Of a DNA stretch of 64,000 nt, positions 11,093 through 23,500 are shown in pieces (the stretch's first letter is position 1; the number at the start of each line of letters is the position of its first letter). The stretch is from positions 10,200,351 through 10,264,350 of the forward strand of contig JAKZAN010000006.1 of NCBI GenBank assembly GCA_023053545.1, in the 5' to 3' direction. The position numbers and the translations under genes are program-made. The notes below the pieces were generated by a model. It was not told the origin of the DNA and ran no database searches. It was given only the letters and a program-made list of their open reading frames with translations. Source of the stretch: Lepidurus packardi. Its lineage: Eukaryota > Arthropoda > Branchiopoda > Notostraca > Triopsidae.

Positions 11093-14000
11093 CTAAAATC
11101 AGAAAGTAGCCGTTAATTTTACTGCATAAATAAATAACATTTATTTCAAATTTTCGTTTCTCAACATGATTTATCTGTCTTTAGCAAGTTGGTAAGTTTT
11201 AAAAGGCTTCCGTTAATAAAATGGCGAATGAGTTTATTAAATGTATTGTATACTCGAATTACTGAAATTAATGTCGGTTTTCTTAATATGTAGAGTAATA
11301 AAAGTAATCAATAGGAAATTTTCTAGCATGTCTTCATTGAAACAAAGTTAATAATAATACAACCGTAATTGTTAAGATTACTGACATTTGTGCAAACATA
11401 ATAAAAGGACCACCCCCACCACATACAACTAAAAAGTAAAACTAACAAACCAGTTTTGGTCTAATAAGAGATTTATCAAGATTATATCCAACCATTTATT
11501 ATATACATTTCCCTTACAGCTGTAAGTTGTAATTATTACAACATACTACCAACAGATGGCATGTTATGTGACTTAAGGAAATCCCAACACGTTCTCCAAA
11601 GTCTAGCACACCTATCTCGTGTGGTAGGTTTGATAGGCTTGGCACACGGCTCTGGTGTGCTTTTAGACGTTTCCAGCAGTTGAGTTAAGTTAGGTTAAGT
11701 AGGTTAGGTTAAGTTAGGTTAGGCTAGGTTAAGTTAAGTTAGGTTAAGCTAGTTTAGGTTAAGTTAGTTTAGGTTAAGTTAAGTTAGTTTAGGTTAAGTT
11801 AAGTTAAATTAACCTAACCTAACCTAGCCTAACCTAACTTAACTTAACCTAGCCTAACCTAACTTAACCTAGCCTAACCTAGCCTAACCTAACCTAGCCT
11901 AGCCTAACCTAACCTAACCTACTTAACCTAACCTAACTTAACTCAACTGCTGCAAACGTCTAAAAGCCCACCAGAGCCGTGTGCCAAGCCTATCAAACCT
12001 AGCACACGAGAAAACTTTGGAGAACGTGTTGATCCAAGGAAATCCCTGGTTAATACAAATTATTTACCTAAATACAAAAAACGGACTTTTAACAAACCAT
12101 TATTTTTGAAAATAAGAATATTATTTTCATCCACCCATCAATAGAATCCTATTGATCCCTTCTCCGTTGTTGTCAAAAGATCAAGTCTAAAAAAGATGCC
12201 ATTTGCTAAATTTCCCAGTGTTCCTAAGCACTCTCCGAATGTTCGCTGGTTTTTCACGAGTTAGTATGTTGGTACAAATTAAATTACTGGGCATACTTTG
12301 GCGACAAAAGAAGAAAAAAGAGCATAGTGAAAACAACGTGCGCGAAAGTGAAAACAACTCTGCACCAAAGTGTACAGTTAGCTGTCTTGGCTTTATCAAG
12401 CGCAGCGTGTTTATGGCAGGATCAAGGAAAAAGACTCGAATGGTACACTTTGCCGCAAGGATTGGGAAAAAGCGAACCGAACCGACAAAACGCACTCTAT
12501 ATTTGGATTCGGCTGCTCGACCATATCTTCAGCGGTACTTAACTTTACTTCGCAACACTAACTGTTGAAGTACATATAACACAGACCAAGAACTTAGTGC
12601 AACTTCTGTAATAGCATGATAATAAAACTGGCGCATGCCACAGGTTTTAGGGGCGGGTTTAAGATGCACTATCTAAGCAGGCTGGATAGGAAGTTTAATA
12701 TACACTGTAAACTCCAAAGGGTAAACTTTTTACTTACCATTTAGGACATGAACAATAACACTTGCAGGCTCAGCTCCGGCAGGGACACATGTGTAGTTCC
12801 CCGAGTCACTGGGCGAAGCATGTCGGATGACCAATTGACTGGCGTCACCCTTTGCGTTATTGTTTATTACTACGGCTCGTAGACCCACGTCTCCACCATA
12901 ATTAATGACTCGACCTCCTCTGTACCAAGTGATGTACGGAGGCGGTTCAGGCATCTGTTGGGCCAGGCAAGTTAGATTCACATCACTTCCAGTCTTGATA
13001 TAAAGTTCAGAACTTCCCAAGATCACGGCTCTTGAAACTGTCAAAATTAAAGCAAAGTTTTAGTAGCTCCTAGGCAAATTCGTAAAATTCATAAAATGAT
13101 TCCAACTCGCTCTGTTTCTGTCTTTCCTTTTCTCCCCTACAAGTGCCTTTAGCTAAAATGACACGTGTTTCTAAAGTCCGCTTTCAAAAACTCAGCAATT
13201 TACGATTGGATTCTTCGCCGTCGTAAGCTTCAGGGAATTTTGTCGTGTCTTTCACTTTCTGGATCTGAAACTTGAAGGGTTTCTAACCTTTCAGACCTTA
13301 TAAACGCTAATGGCTGCAGCTCATTTCTTGGCATACACTCTAACCGGCGAGACGCTTGATAAATGTGTCTACTGAGACTCTGGATTTCGCTATAGGAGAA
13401 CAAGAAACACAACATACATTCCAGAAAGTTCGCTTGAGAGCCACGTTTAGAACGCTGGCGGCAAAACCGAAAATGTGCTCGCAGTGTTATTTCCAAATTG
13501 GATCCTTACCTACTACGTTCAATTTCACAGCACGGCTGATCTTGGGCTCCGAACTAATTTGGCATTCATAGATACCAGCATCGCGTAATTGCGTCGATCG
13601 GATACGCAGGGTCCATGCATCCACCCCTGCTGCCTTCACCGTAGAAAACCGAGCGTCGTTCGTGTAGGACAAACTGCCTACCGTCAGGATGTGTAGATCC
13701 CGCTGGCGTATCCAAGACACCTAAAATAATAAAAAAAGAAATCGTGTACATATTATATATACGTGTAAACTGTAATAATTTTGCGTCATTGCAACGGTAA
13801 ATTATACATACATATACAATATGCACAAAAATGTTGTTTAAAGTATATATCCGCAAACGTAGATCTGAATTTGGTCAAAAATACATATAGCAATACTACT
13901 TCAGTCATTCTCCATAGGTTTTATACAACTTGGATACTTAAGTACTCGCTACGGGAATATTTTCGTTCATTTGGAGCATTTTAAGGAATCCGAAATGCAC

Positions 14001-17000
14001 TTCAAAACTCTCAAAGGGGTATTTAGACTAGTGCTAGCTCATTTGGGTAGTTCATTTGGATATAATATTGTAAATAAGGAATTCCAAAACAAAACAAATA
14101 AGGGGAAATACAGGGGAATACAGGTCAGATCTCGTGGAGGTGAACGGTGGAGACGGGAGAATGCACCGGCGGCACATATCGTCAACGCTATTATGCAAAC
14201 GAGTTGAGTATGTTCCATGTATGGTGTAAGGGTGTTGTGCGGGGTAAATAAGGTGCGAATAATGTGAGTAGCATGCAAAACAAAGACGTTAGTTTAAGTT
14301 CGTATGACAAGTTTATCTCTGCGTTGAAAGCAACATACTCTCGACAGTTACATTACAAAGACGAATTGTTCCCAGCTTTTCTTTACGTTTTGAATTCCAT
14401 AGCCTTGAATATACGTATCGAACGAACTTATTATTCCTGCGTCGCATAACTTGCAACTTCTCTCTAACGCGTCATCATAAAGTACTACAAAACCGAGTAA
14501 ACCTGCTCAGCGTGCGAAGTGGCACGTCCCACTACACAGATATAAAGTAACCAGTATTGTTTTTAGTCGAAATATGCGTACGTGAGGAAGGAAAAGGTTA
14601 TGACATTGATTTTTATGTTTGCCCTTGAAACGTAGCATTGGTATTCATTTCAGTTAATATTTGCTTGATTTAAATTGAGGAAAGGATTTTGAAGGAGCTT
14701 TCAAATTTTGAATGCAGATGTAATTTGGCTCTAGTGGAAGTAGTAATCAAGGCTGGAAGCTAAACAGTCCAAAAGCTGAAGTGCGGCCTTGAGCAAGTAT
14801 TAGGCCTCGAGCAAGCTTCTGTAACTCTTAACTTCCAACTTCTTGGCGAAGCACAATAATGTCCCTTAAATCTCGCCTAATACTGATTGGACTCTAAGTC
14901 TATAACATCTCAAGTGATGCAGGCTGGTTAAATTTATAAAACGAACTTCAATTCAAACGAATTGTGACTGATCAGTTTAGTACAAGCTGCACGTACGTAC
15001 TTCTGGAATGTACTTCTTCTATTTCTAAAAAACGGAAGCCTTTTTCTTATACATAGATATTCTTTAGCACGAATGCCCAGTACTTTCGACACATCGTTAA
15101 TCGTCTTCAGTGATTAAGGGGCACGCCCATCTGGTCTTAGATTGTTACAAAGCGGCGCCATTCTCCGGTTAGTGACAGACTTTTATTGATTATGTAAGAA
15201 AGAAATATTTCTTGCTGTGAACATGACAGTTGACTTCACTTAAAACCCGCAAAGGAAGTTAACTATGAAAAGAAATAGTTCAATTCTTTGTAACCGAAAT
15301 ATTTTCAAAATTCCTTTGTAAGTACGCGAAACATGTTATGAATAAGCGTTGCATATCACATGTGTATCACAATCGTTAAACCAATGTGTAACAAATAACT
15401 ACGACAATGTATACCGTTAACTGTATTTTACTGATTCTGAAATCAAGAATTCTTCTCTTTAACAGTTTATTTGATATGAAAAATCTAGTGATTGCTTGTA
15501 CAATTGCAAGTAAATTCGTTTAATGGTAACTAAACTAATAAAATTTTACGATTGTGACAACTGTAGATAATTGGTTTATTAAATCTCTATATTTGAATTA
15601 CAGTTGTTAGCAAAAACTAGCTTAGTCACAAGAAGTATAGTAAAGTTAGAATTGTAACTAGAACAAAGTAGCAATTGTGTCCTTGTACTGGGTTTTCGAT
15701 CCGAAGTCGAATTGTGAGCAATTTACTAGAATTTGGGAATTGATTATGTAGAGGTGTTCTAAATAATACTTTCAAGGGCTGGCGTCTTTGTTCGTTAAAC
15801 TTTTGAGATAAATAATCCAAAAAAGTTTTAAGAGGATACGTATATCGCTAAGGGCTTTCGACATAGGACCTAGGAATTGGGGATAGTAAGATTAACAGAG
15901 GGAAAGAGAAAGCGAGAGGGTTTGGGCGAAGACTCTCGTTTGTTCTTTTTCCTCCAAAGTAATATTCCAATCTTCCGTTTCCCAAAGTTGATGGTGGGTT
16001 TATACAGGAGCTGCTGCGGTTTAGCCTCGGGCCTCGTGCGAAGTTGCTATTGACGACCAGTATTTTATAGCTATATCAGTTATAGCATGCATAGTTGCAC
16101 TTCCATAACTTCCTGGACCTATTTTAAAAGTGTTAGCGTTAGACACGACCCTCTAGGGCGCTTATCGTTCCCTTGCCATTCGTTGACAAAAAATTCAAGT
16201 TAAAGGAGGCAGATAATACCGCTTCAGGTCTTCTGTTTATTTCTTAAAGGAAAAGAGGACATCTTTTTGTTCGCATGTCGGTCACCACTCTCCATTTATC
16301 AAACCTTAGAACAAATCGATTGTTAAGTCACTTATAAACCACTATAGTTTAAACATTCAATACTTCTTTTATTCAATAATATATTACTGGGTGCGACACC
16401 TAGCGAATCTATTTTAAAAAACGACACTGCGAGACTAGATACATTGTAAACTATGGTCTGAAAGTGTACTCCAAGGATCTAAGGTCTAAAGCTTTCTTTT
16501 GTCCCAAATCTTTTATATTCTTCAAATTTTCGTCTATACCTTTATATTTAGCCTCCTGCAGTCTCAATATGATGGTAATGAAGAAGAGAAATGAAGGAAT
16601 GACAAAAGCAAAGTGTCGTCGCATGACAACCGTTATTAAATTTTAAGTTTATGAGCAAGTATTGAGATGTTGAGACATGGTTGGCCACGTGTAGTGCGGT
16701 TGGCTTAGCTTGAGCAAATTAAGTTGTGAATTGGAGCGAAAAAGGGTTCATTGCTAGGCAAACATGTTTGCGTCTATGTAGCTCTATGCTGCACAGAGTT
16801 ACCAGGATGTAACGCGGCTGTGTAGACACTCGATCTTCCTTGGGACAATAATTCGTGTTGAAGGACCAGCTCGACCCGCGTCAAATCCAAACCAAACCGA
16901 GCAACAACACTCGATAACAGCGAGAATCGCTCCTTTGCTTAAGTCCATCACAAATACCCAGTACTGTTTGTTGAGCTTGTCCTTTACTTCTGCCAATGCA

Positions 17001-19255
17001 GTAGCTAGCAATCGTCAATACCGAAGCAACACAGACTTAGGGCAGTCAACATAACATGGAGGAGATGGAGCAACAGCTTGTGCCAAATATCTCAACAATC
17101 ACGAACTATCCATTCGTTTAACTCTCGAATTTTATTACCCCAATCCTTTCCTCGAGGCAAGCAAGACTGAAAACGAGCGATTGTTGACCCTTTTTTGTTT
17201 ATTTTCTTTTCGGTTCTTTTTGTTCCCGAAAGGAACAACGATGGATCACGTATGCGAGGCGGGATAGAGTGCCGCCTTGTTTGCTGGCTTTAGCTTTGGC
17301 AGTTAGATTGAGAGAACTATCCTTTTTCCAAGTCTCGAGCAATCTGTAGCTTGTAAGCCAACCTTTGCCAGACTATTGTGTACATGTAGTGCCTTGCCTT
17401 TCTCAAACATTACATTCTATTGGGGTGACAGGTTTGATTTCGTAATTCGCAACCGGGCTCTCATCCTTTCCTTCTGTGCTGCACGACATTCCGCCTTAAG
17501 CTCTTCGACATTGCACTGTTTCAGGTACTTTCATTTGTTTGGAGGCACTTAGAGTAAAATCTGTCTTGAAATAAAATATCTTTATTGAAAGATTACTTTC
17601 ATTGTTAATTTGAGAAGTGATTTTCTTTTTTAAAAAAAGCTACTCATCTTTATAGATTTGATGTTGTAGGATTATATTTTCATTGTTGGCAGACTACTGT
17701 TGAAAGATTGCTTTCATGGTTAGAAGGCTGCTAGAGTATAACATCATTGCCAGAGGACAATTTTAAGTGTGTACGCTATTAGGATGCAAAGAATTGAAGT
17801 GTAAGTCTTTTGTTAAGTGAGCTGTACACTAACTACAAAGTGTCTACCTTTATTTCACGTTAAAAATTCGACACGTTTATTTTACTCAACTTCTTTTCCC
17901 CAAAAAATAAAGCAGTTCTTAAAGTTATACTAAATATTAAAGCAGGTCGTAATCGATATTAAGCTCTATTCTATTTTCCCGTGAGCAATTATTATCCTGC
18001 TTCAAACCGGCAGGCACGGGAAGCTAATTTGGTCAATCCTGTTTAATTTCCCGTGAGTCAATTACATTCTCAATTGTTCTTGTTTGCCTCAGCTTCATTA
18101 ACTTGTGTTTTTCTCCGAAAATTCTAAAAGGAGAGCCAGCACACCAATAGGCTTCTCATCAAGGATTGCAACTTTGTCATGTCTCGATTTTTTTTCTTTT
18201 TGCGTAGGATAACTGTCAGCTCTGCAATATTGACGTGAACGCCATCAAAGAACAAATGGAATGGTTGGACCTTCAGACCTGTCTGTTATGTTCCAGGTGT
18301 ATAGCACCAGAAATAGCCTGCTGAAACTTGTGCCACACCTCTGGACTACAGTATTTAGTCTATTCTTTTGCACGTCACTGGTGAAAAACTCCAGAAGAGC
18401 ATTAAATAATGTAGTAAATGGCCATGCTATCTTTGTTGCAGTAAACACAAATTCATACCTAAAAATATACTTTCAAGAATGGCAGACAATCAGGTTTCGG
18501 GTTTCCCCTGTTTTGCTGAGAGATAGCTGCTCGACGCGATCAATAACGCAACTGAAATGAAAAGTGTCAAGGAGAGAAACAGATATTGGCACGGAACAAG
18601 TTGCTCGATGCTTTACTGCGTTCCGACATTGGGCCTGACGCGAAGTATAGTTTCCCTTCCTTGCAGACGTCTGTTTATGTTCTACGAGTTCCCTCAACGC
18701 CGGACGAGTCAGCTGAGTTAACTAAATCATGTAATCTTTCTAGACACACCAATTTTGTTTGTGCTGCCCAGCTGTCCGTCCCTGTTTTTTTTTCGACAAA
18801 CAGGAAATAAAAAACGTAGGGCTGTTTCTAGGGTGAAGAAAAATTCCCATGGGGACATGTTTTCCCATGCTATATAATGTGAATGGTAATTGACTGGTTA
18901 ACTGTTTACGACTAGTCTTAAAACGAAGTAAACTCGAGGGTTAGGAGAGTCGATGGGGCGGAGAGAGGAAGTTGTAACGATATCTCGGAAAACGTACCTT
19001 GCGGTCCCCTAGTTGACGTACGCGGCACGTTAGATAGGCAGTTTGCCCTACGGCTGTGGTAACTTCTTCAGGAACTAATGGATCAAACGTAGGGCCGGTG
19101 AGTGCTTCATCCCAAGGACTTTCTGATAAAAGTGCACTAGCTTCTGGCACCGCAACTCCTGTATAGCCACTACAGCACCCTGAAAAAAAAGCCCAGAAAA
19201 TGAATATTGTAGTTATGGAACACAACAAAAAGTAATACATATAGATGGAATTCAT
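10971..19255 (-). CDS. dpr: dpr-family two-Ig-domain cell-surface protein
   Basis: A neuronal cell-surface recognition protein of the defective proboscis extension response family, which bind DIP proteins. Four exons join in phase: 19255-18998, 13720-13510, 13037-12738 and 11092-10971, giving 296 residues, a usual size for short dprs. Residues 1-26 are signal-peptide-like. Ig1 has Cys77, Trp89 and Cys139, with the family signature GDRKVSWIRQRDLHILT. Ig2 has Cys180, Trp194 and Cys240, with PEPPPYITWYRGGRVINY. N177LT and N237YT are potential N-glycosylation sites. The end is HVLNVGEHPAAMQHG followed by a hydrophobic segment (about 279-291) and a short basic tail, suiting a GPI anchor or membrane tail. 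Oddity: the signal-peptide-like start overlaps a good splice acceptor at 19180-19181, so an alternative or true upstream first exon is possible. Which numbered dpr this is cannot be decided here. Confidence 0.85.
11575..12046. repeat. 11-bp direct repeats flanking the fold-back element
   Basis: AAGGAAATCCC occurs at 11575-11585 and again at 12036-12046. The left copy abuts (overlaps by one base) the inverted repeat; the right copy is 4 bp beyond it. They may be a target-site duplication, but the offset makes this uncertain. Confidence 0.5.
11585..12031. mobile_element. 447-bp fold-back element with TTAGG-like arms
   Basis: A large imperfect palindrome. The outer ends CAACACGTTCTCCAAAGT (11585-11602) and ACTTTGGAGAACGTGTTG (12014-12031) are exact inverses. 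The next parts also pair: TTTGATAGGCTTGGCACACG at 11630-11649 and its inverse at 11978-11997, then a CAGCAGTTGAGTTAAGTTAG block. The core is about 125 bp of TTAGG/TTAAG repeats on the left (11683-11808) that switch to CCTAA/CTTAA repeats on the right (11809-11944). The left arm carries about 12 extra bases. There is no open frame. It looks like a MITE or foldback transposon that captured or evolved arthropod-telomere-like repeats. I know no named family to assign it to. Confidence 0.7.
12738..13037 (-). CDS. dpr: dpr exon encoding Ig domain 2
   Basis: A 300-bp exon, acceptor TTTTGACAG and donor G|GTAAGT on the minus strand. It encodes AVILGSSELYIKTGSDVNLT to SGNYTCVPAG and the HVLN end. The phase of 1 at the end matches the terminal exon at 11092. 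Confidence 0.92.
13510..13720 (-). CDS. dpr: dpr exon encoding most of Ig domain 1
   Basis: A 211-bp exon with a strong acceptor (TTATTATTTTAG). It encodes VSWIRQRDLHILTVG through DAGIYECQISSEPKISR and LNVV. SWIR.RDLHILT is the most diagnostic dpr sequence. Phase 0 in, phase 1 out. Confidence 0.93.
13721..18997 (-). other. 5.3-kb dpr intron
   Basis: AT-rich intron between the two Ig1 exons. A short diverged duplication is visible: TTGAAAGATTACTTTCATTG near 17585 and TTGAAAGATTGCTTTCATGG near 17700. I see no gene or bounded element. The overlapping open frames at 18245-18810 look random. Confidence 0.6.
18998..19255 (-). CDS. dpr: dpr first exon, start of Ig1 (start uncertain)
   Basis: The exon ends CGCAAG|GTACGT and encodes VTTAVGQTAYLTCRVRQLGD, the first strand and Cys of Ig1. 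Read from the ATG at 19255-19253 it starts MNSIYMYYFLLCSITTIFIF, a good signal peptide, and gives a complete protein. However GCTTTTTTTTTCAG|GG at 19180 is also a good acceptor. If it is used, the coding part is 19179-18998 (phase 2) and the hydrophobic reading is only a translated polypyrimidine tract. Confidence 0.75.
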
Positions 19256-20466
19256 TGAATCTAGGTTCAAGTTGGAGGTGAAAACGAATTAGGGGTTTAC
19301 GTTCTGCTGTCGAGTTGGGAAATGTGGCACGCGGCCAGAACTTCTGAAGAAACAGAACAGAAATGCTTTAATGCATCTTCGGATCAGTAATGCGTCATGA
19401 TCAATAAGTCATAAGCTCATTAGGATGCAAAGCCATTACTTGTATTTCTGCTGGCGCTGTACTAACCGAACGAGGAAAGACGAAGCTTGGTTTATTAGCT
19501 GGGTCCTAGGTTAAATTTTAGTCATGCTCTCCTGCCAAGCTTAGAAATCTCGAGAATGATCGAAGACAAAAAAAAAGAAAAAATATAAATGGAACAAAGG
19601 AACTGAAGGGTGAGAAATGTTGCAAAGTTTGCTAGATTCGCTCAAACCCAGATTCGGAAATGCTGAGTGATGGTTAATAATGCACGCTATTCCTTAAGCT
19701 CAATTCGGACTCTCAGAGCAGGGTATAATTCTTCTTCTTGATTTGACTAATTCGTTGCTGCAATAACTAAATTATTGTGAGCATTAATCTTGGAACTGAT
19801 ATCACTACAAATTAAAAGATTTTAACATTGTAAGACGACAAATCGTATTTATTGTAAAGCAAAGCATTTATTTTTTGGTCATTTGGCTTCGACTCATAAA
19901 ATACACGAAAATGCTTGTATACAAAGAAACGCAATTAAGGAATGGAAGCTTACTTAACGCAGAAGTTAACTGGCTACTTAGAGCAGAAACGCAATTCAGG
20001 AATGGTGTAAGATTTTTTGTTACGCATTAAAAGCTTAATGTTTCTCCGGTTTGTTCATTTTAGGGAAATTAAACTTGAATTAGCATAAAAAAGTGTAACT
20101 CGGTCTTGCTGCGCTTGGTCTGCGAAAGTTTTAGTCACGTCTGTTTAGTTTGGTGTACAGCTGTACTCAGGGTCGTAACGGCTTCCAAAGGGCACAGTAA
20201 CGTGTTAAACTAAGAAACTTTAATGCATAAATAAAGTTAAGTTTGTTAGGTACGCCGATTGTCATTAAATACATGCTGGCAAACCTTGTCATTATGAACT
20301 TTACCTATGGAATACAATAAATTACTTCCGAAACAATGAAATTTGTATGAAAACATTTCACTGAAACCCCAAAGCCCATCTTCTTGTGTACCACTAGAAC
20401 TTCACGCTCTAGTAACTACATTCTAATTCACTTGGATAAGGTACATTTCTGAAAAACCTGTGACAT

Positions 20467-20521
20467 TGTAATCTTCCCCACGGGAAGGCTTTCTGAGGCA
20501 GCAAGCCTTCGCTGGATTACA
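20467..20521 (+). other. small two-stem RNA-like fold
   Basis: TGTAATC (20467-20473) pairs with GATTACA (20515-20521), and inside it GAAGGCTT (20484-20491) pairs with AAGCCTTC (20503-20510) around an 11-nt loop. The stems are perfect but short, so chance is quite possible. Confidence 0.3.
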
Positions 20522-23500
20522 GACTACGAACCGCCTTATTGACGTGTTTGGTAGCAAACGTAACAAAAGAAGCAGCCTAAAAGTACCCAGCAACAACCGC
20601 TAGCGTCTTCTTGGCATCTCTCGGTGAACAGAACCTTAATGCCTTCCTTTCCTCGTGCATGTCTAAATACCTTCGTCTGCTCTGTTCGTATTGCAACCCA
20701 GCATGCTCACTCTCATCCTGTCGCCTTGCATTACGCAAACTACTATATGTGCAACGAACTTCACCCACCTCCCTATTCTGTTTTTCCTAGAACGGCCAAA
20801 ACGTTTGGACAGACGTTTCTCTTAATTGCTTTTCACCCCTGCGCTGCGGACTCAATTCACTACTCAGCGGAATCCTTGCTCACCAAAATGCAATGCGTTT
20901 TATGATTCTTGTTTTATGACCTCATTTAAACGCTATGTTTTGCAAGCCCTTAGTTTTATCCTAAAACTAGATTAAACGGCCCTCTGCCTCCTACTTTATT
21001 GTATAAATTCACTCTCACCAGAAGAACCTTGTAGTTACTGGCCGGTTTAATTTCTTAAAAAAAACACACTGTTTGACCAATTATTTTTATTTTTTCGCCC
21101 CTTTTTTTTCCTTTTGCTCGCTGGTGGTTGTTTCCCAAGATCAAAGGAATTACTGGGAACGTCACATGCTTGCAGATGTTCCTGCTAGCTTTTTATTCTG
21201 GTTGTATTTGTTTTTGGCACGTAAACTGTATTACTTGCTTCTGTGAACTTTAACACAATGCTGCAAACAACAGACATAACATCTGCACTGTCAGGATGGG
21301 TTTTAGTTATTAGCTAGCATCAAGATGGATGTAGATTGACTGCGACCAAGAGGACAGCCTCAAATGGTGGTTCCATCTGGAAAAGGGGGTATAGCTTCCA
21401 GTACATTAATGTCGCTCTTCCACAGCACCTGCTGCGAGAACAAGCAGAATAATAGAACTGCGTGTGGTAGGCAAGCTACCTAGAGTAGATGCTAAAGCTT
21501 CAATTTTCGACGGAGATGCATCCTCAACCTGAAACTTGAGCCTGATGAGAACACATTCTCTTTCACGCCATGGCTGAAATGCTTTAAATGCGCTTTCTAA
21601 GGGTGTTATGGAAAACTATATATGGCAGCGAGGCCATATATAAATTCTACCTACCAAATTAATGAGATTTGTCGTATTTATACGTGGCTTTCTGGTTTTC
21701 AGAAAGATCTCAATGTGAAGGCAACTTCATTAGCTAGTCTCTTGTCCTTAAATATTTCTCGAACTTTGCAGTTATATTTCTGTAGGTTTATGGCTGCTGT
21801 AAGATTTGGAGTTTTATATAGGCTGTCTTGGCTTTCTAGAGTTTTTTACAAGTTTTTTAGAATTTATCTCATGGCAAAATGAGAAAGTACCTGAAGTACT
21901 CTGAAAGTTTCTCGTACCCTCCTTCAGGTTACGCTTATTTCTTTTTTACGCATTTTTTTATTTTTTGTGTGGGGTCATGGAAGACGTAAGGTTTTAACTC
22001 CCATATTGGGAGTTAGAAGTTCTGTAGGAAAAGGGTATAGTATTTTGCTCTCTTTGGCAGACTGCACAGCTTCCCACTCCGGTTATGTGGAACAAGTACC
22101 AAAAGGGCCCAGAATTTTCGCTGATCAATAAGCTTTTATTAGTGTCGGCTTCACCATTTATCTGCCCTTACATTCTTCTCTATACCGAGCAAAAAAAAGA
22201 AGCTTTAAGATAGAAAAGAACGCTGTGAGAAATGGGCGCAAAGAATAAAAGGGCCAAAAAAACTGTAATAATAGTTCCAGAAAGGTGGTTTCTTCCAGAA
22301 TGATACCTGATATGTGTTAGATCATATAAAGAACACATTTCCAAAGAAAAAGAAGCGGAAATCTTTATTCTGCTCCAGATTACTCTTAATCTCAAGCTAT
22401 TAGGCCTGCCTTTGGCAATTCCGCGTGTAAGGTATGAAGAAATACTTTTTTCAATTTTGGAGGGAAATGGAGTGCTCCTGCTTGTACTTTTCATTTATAT
22501 CCATGCTCGTTCGTGGAACCCATCACATATATTCGTTAGGTCCTAGTATAATGGTGCAAGAAGGGGAAAAAGCTGGCCCAACAGACTTTTCTATTTTTTC
22601 CCATCTGCCTGCGTAAGAAAAATTAAAGTGTGGGTGAGAAAATAATGGTTTCCTTTCAACTTTTGTCTTAGTATGATTAATTTATTTTTTTAGCCGACCA
22701 GAATGATTTCATTTTTTATTTCCTTAGATAATATCGCCCCTGCGAAGAATGTGTTGAAGTGCGAACACATTGGCAGGATATGCGCTGTGATTACGACTAC
22801 GAATAGCTTTTCTTTGGAAAAGGAAGAGAAAAACTCAAAAAAAAAGAAAGGAAGAGAAAAACTCAAAATATATATACAAATATTTGTAACGAATGAATAA
22901 AATTAGCACGCAAATTTAAAAATGAAGAAAAATATAAGCATTGTTTTAGGTACGTTAATGTTGAAATATTTTTATCACCGGTTATTTTTTAGGTATTTAT
23001 CAATAGATACGTACCAGTGATAAGTGGGCATTTTTACATCAAAATATACTTACATAATAGGTATAGTGGTCTGAAAGATACATACTTATAACTCGCTATA
23101 AATAGGTCGATAGTCAGTTATGGTACATGCAGCTGGAGATAGTAAATAGTATCAAATAGCACATAAGGTAACTAAATAGGTAGACAATAGTTGATAGTAG
23201 TAAGACAGTAGTCATGGTTATACGTATACAGGATACATGTTTATCTAGGCTGTAAAAATAATAGAAGAGCGATATTCGATCAAGTAGATTTAGTTTTAGA
23301 TAGCAAATAGAAGTATTGATAGTTATGGTACCCATCAACATTTATTGATAATATATATTGACATGAAGGGTAGGTAGATTTAGTACCTATGATACCAATA
23401 CTATACGTTCTCCGTTTAAAAGCGATTAGCAAGGAAAATTTCTAAACAAAAATGCTAAGGCTTACTAGATTCACTTTAAATTATTCTAAAACGTACGGTA

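Larger units (their letters stand above)
11093..12737 (-). other. dpr intron containing the fold-back element
   Basis: The intron between the Ig2 exon and the terminal exon. It contains the TTAGG-type fold-back element at 11585-12031. The rest is AT-rich. Overlapping open frames on both strands at 12187-12568 show no domain. Confidence 0.7.

Noticed and set aside
11683..11944. Interstitial telomere or chromosome-fusion site
   Set aside because: The two arrays are head-to-head inside unique inverted arms with flanking direct repeats, which fits a fold-back insertion better than a fusion.
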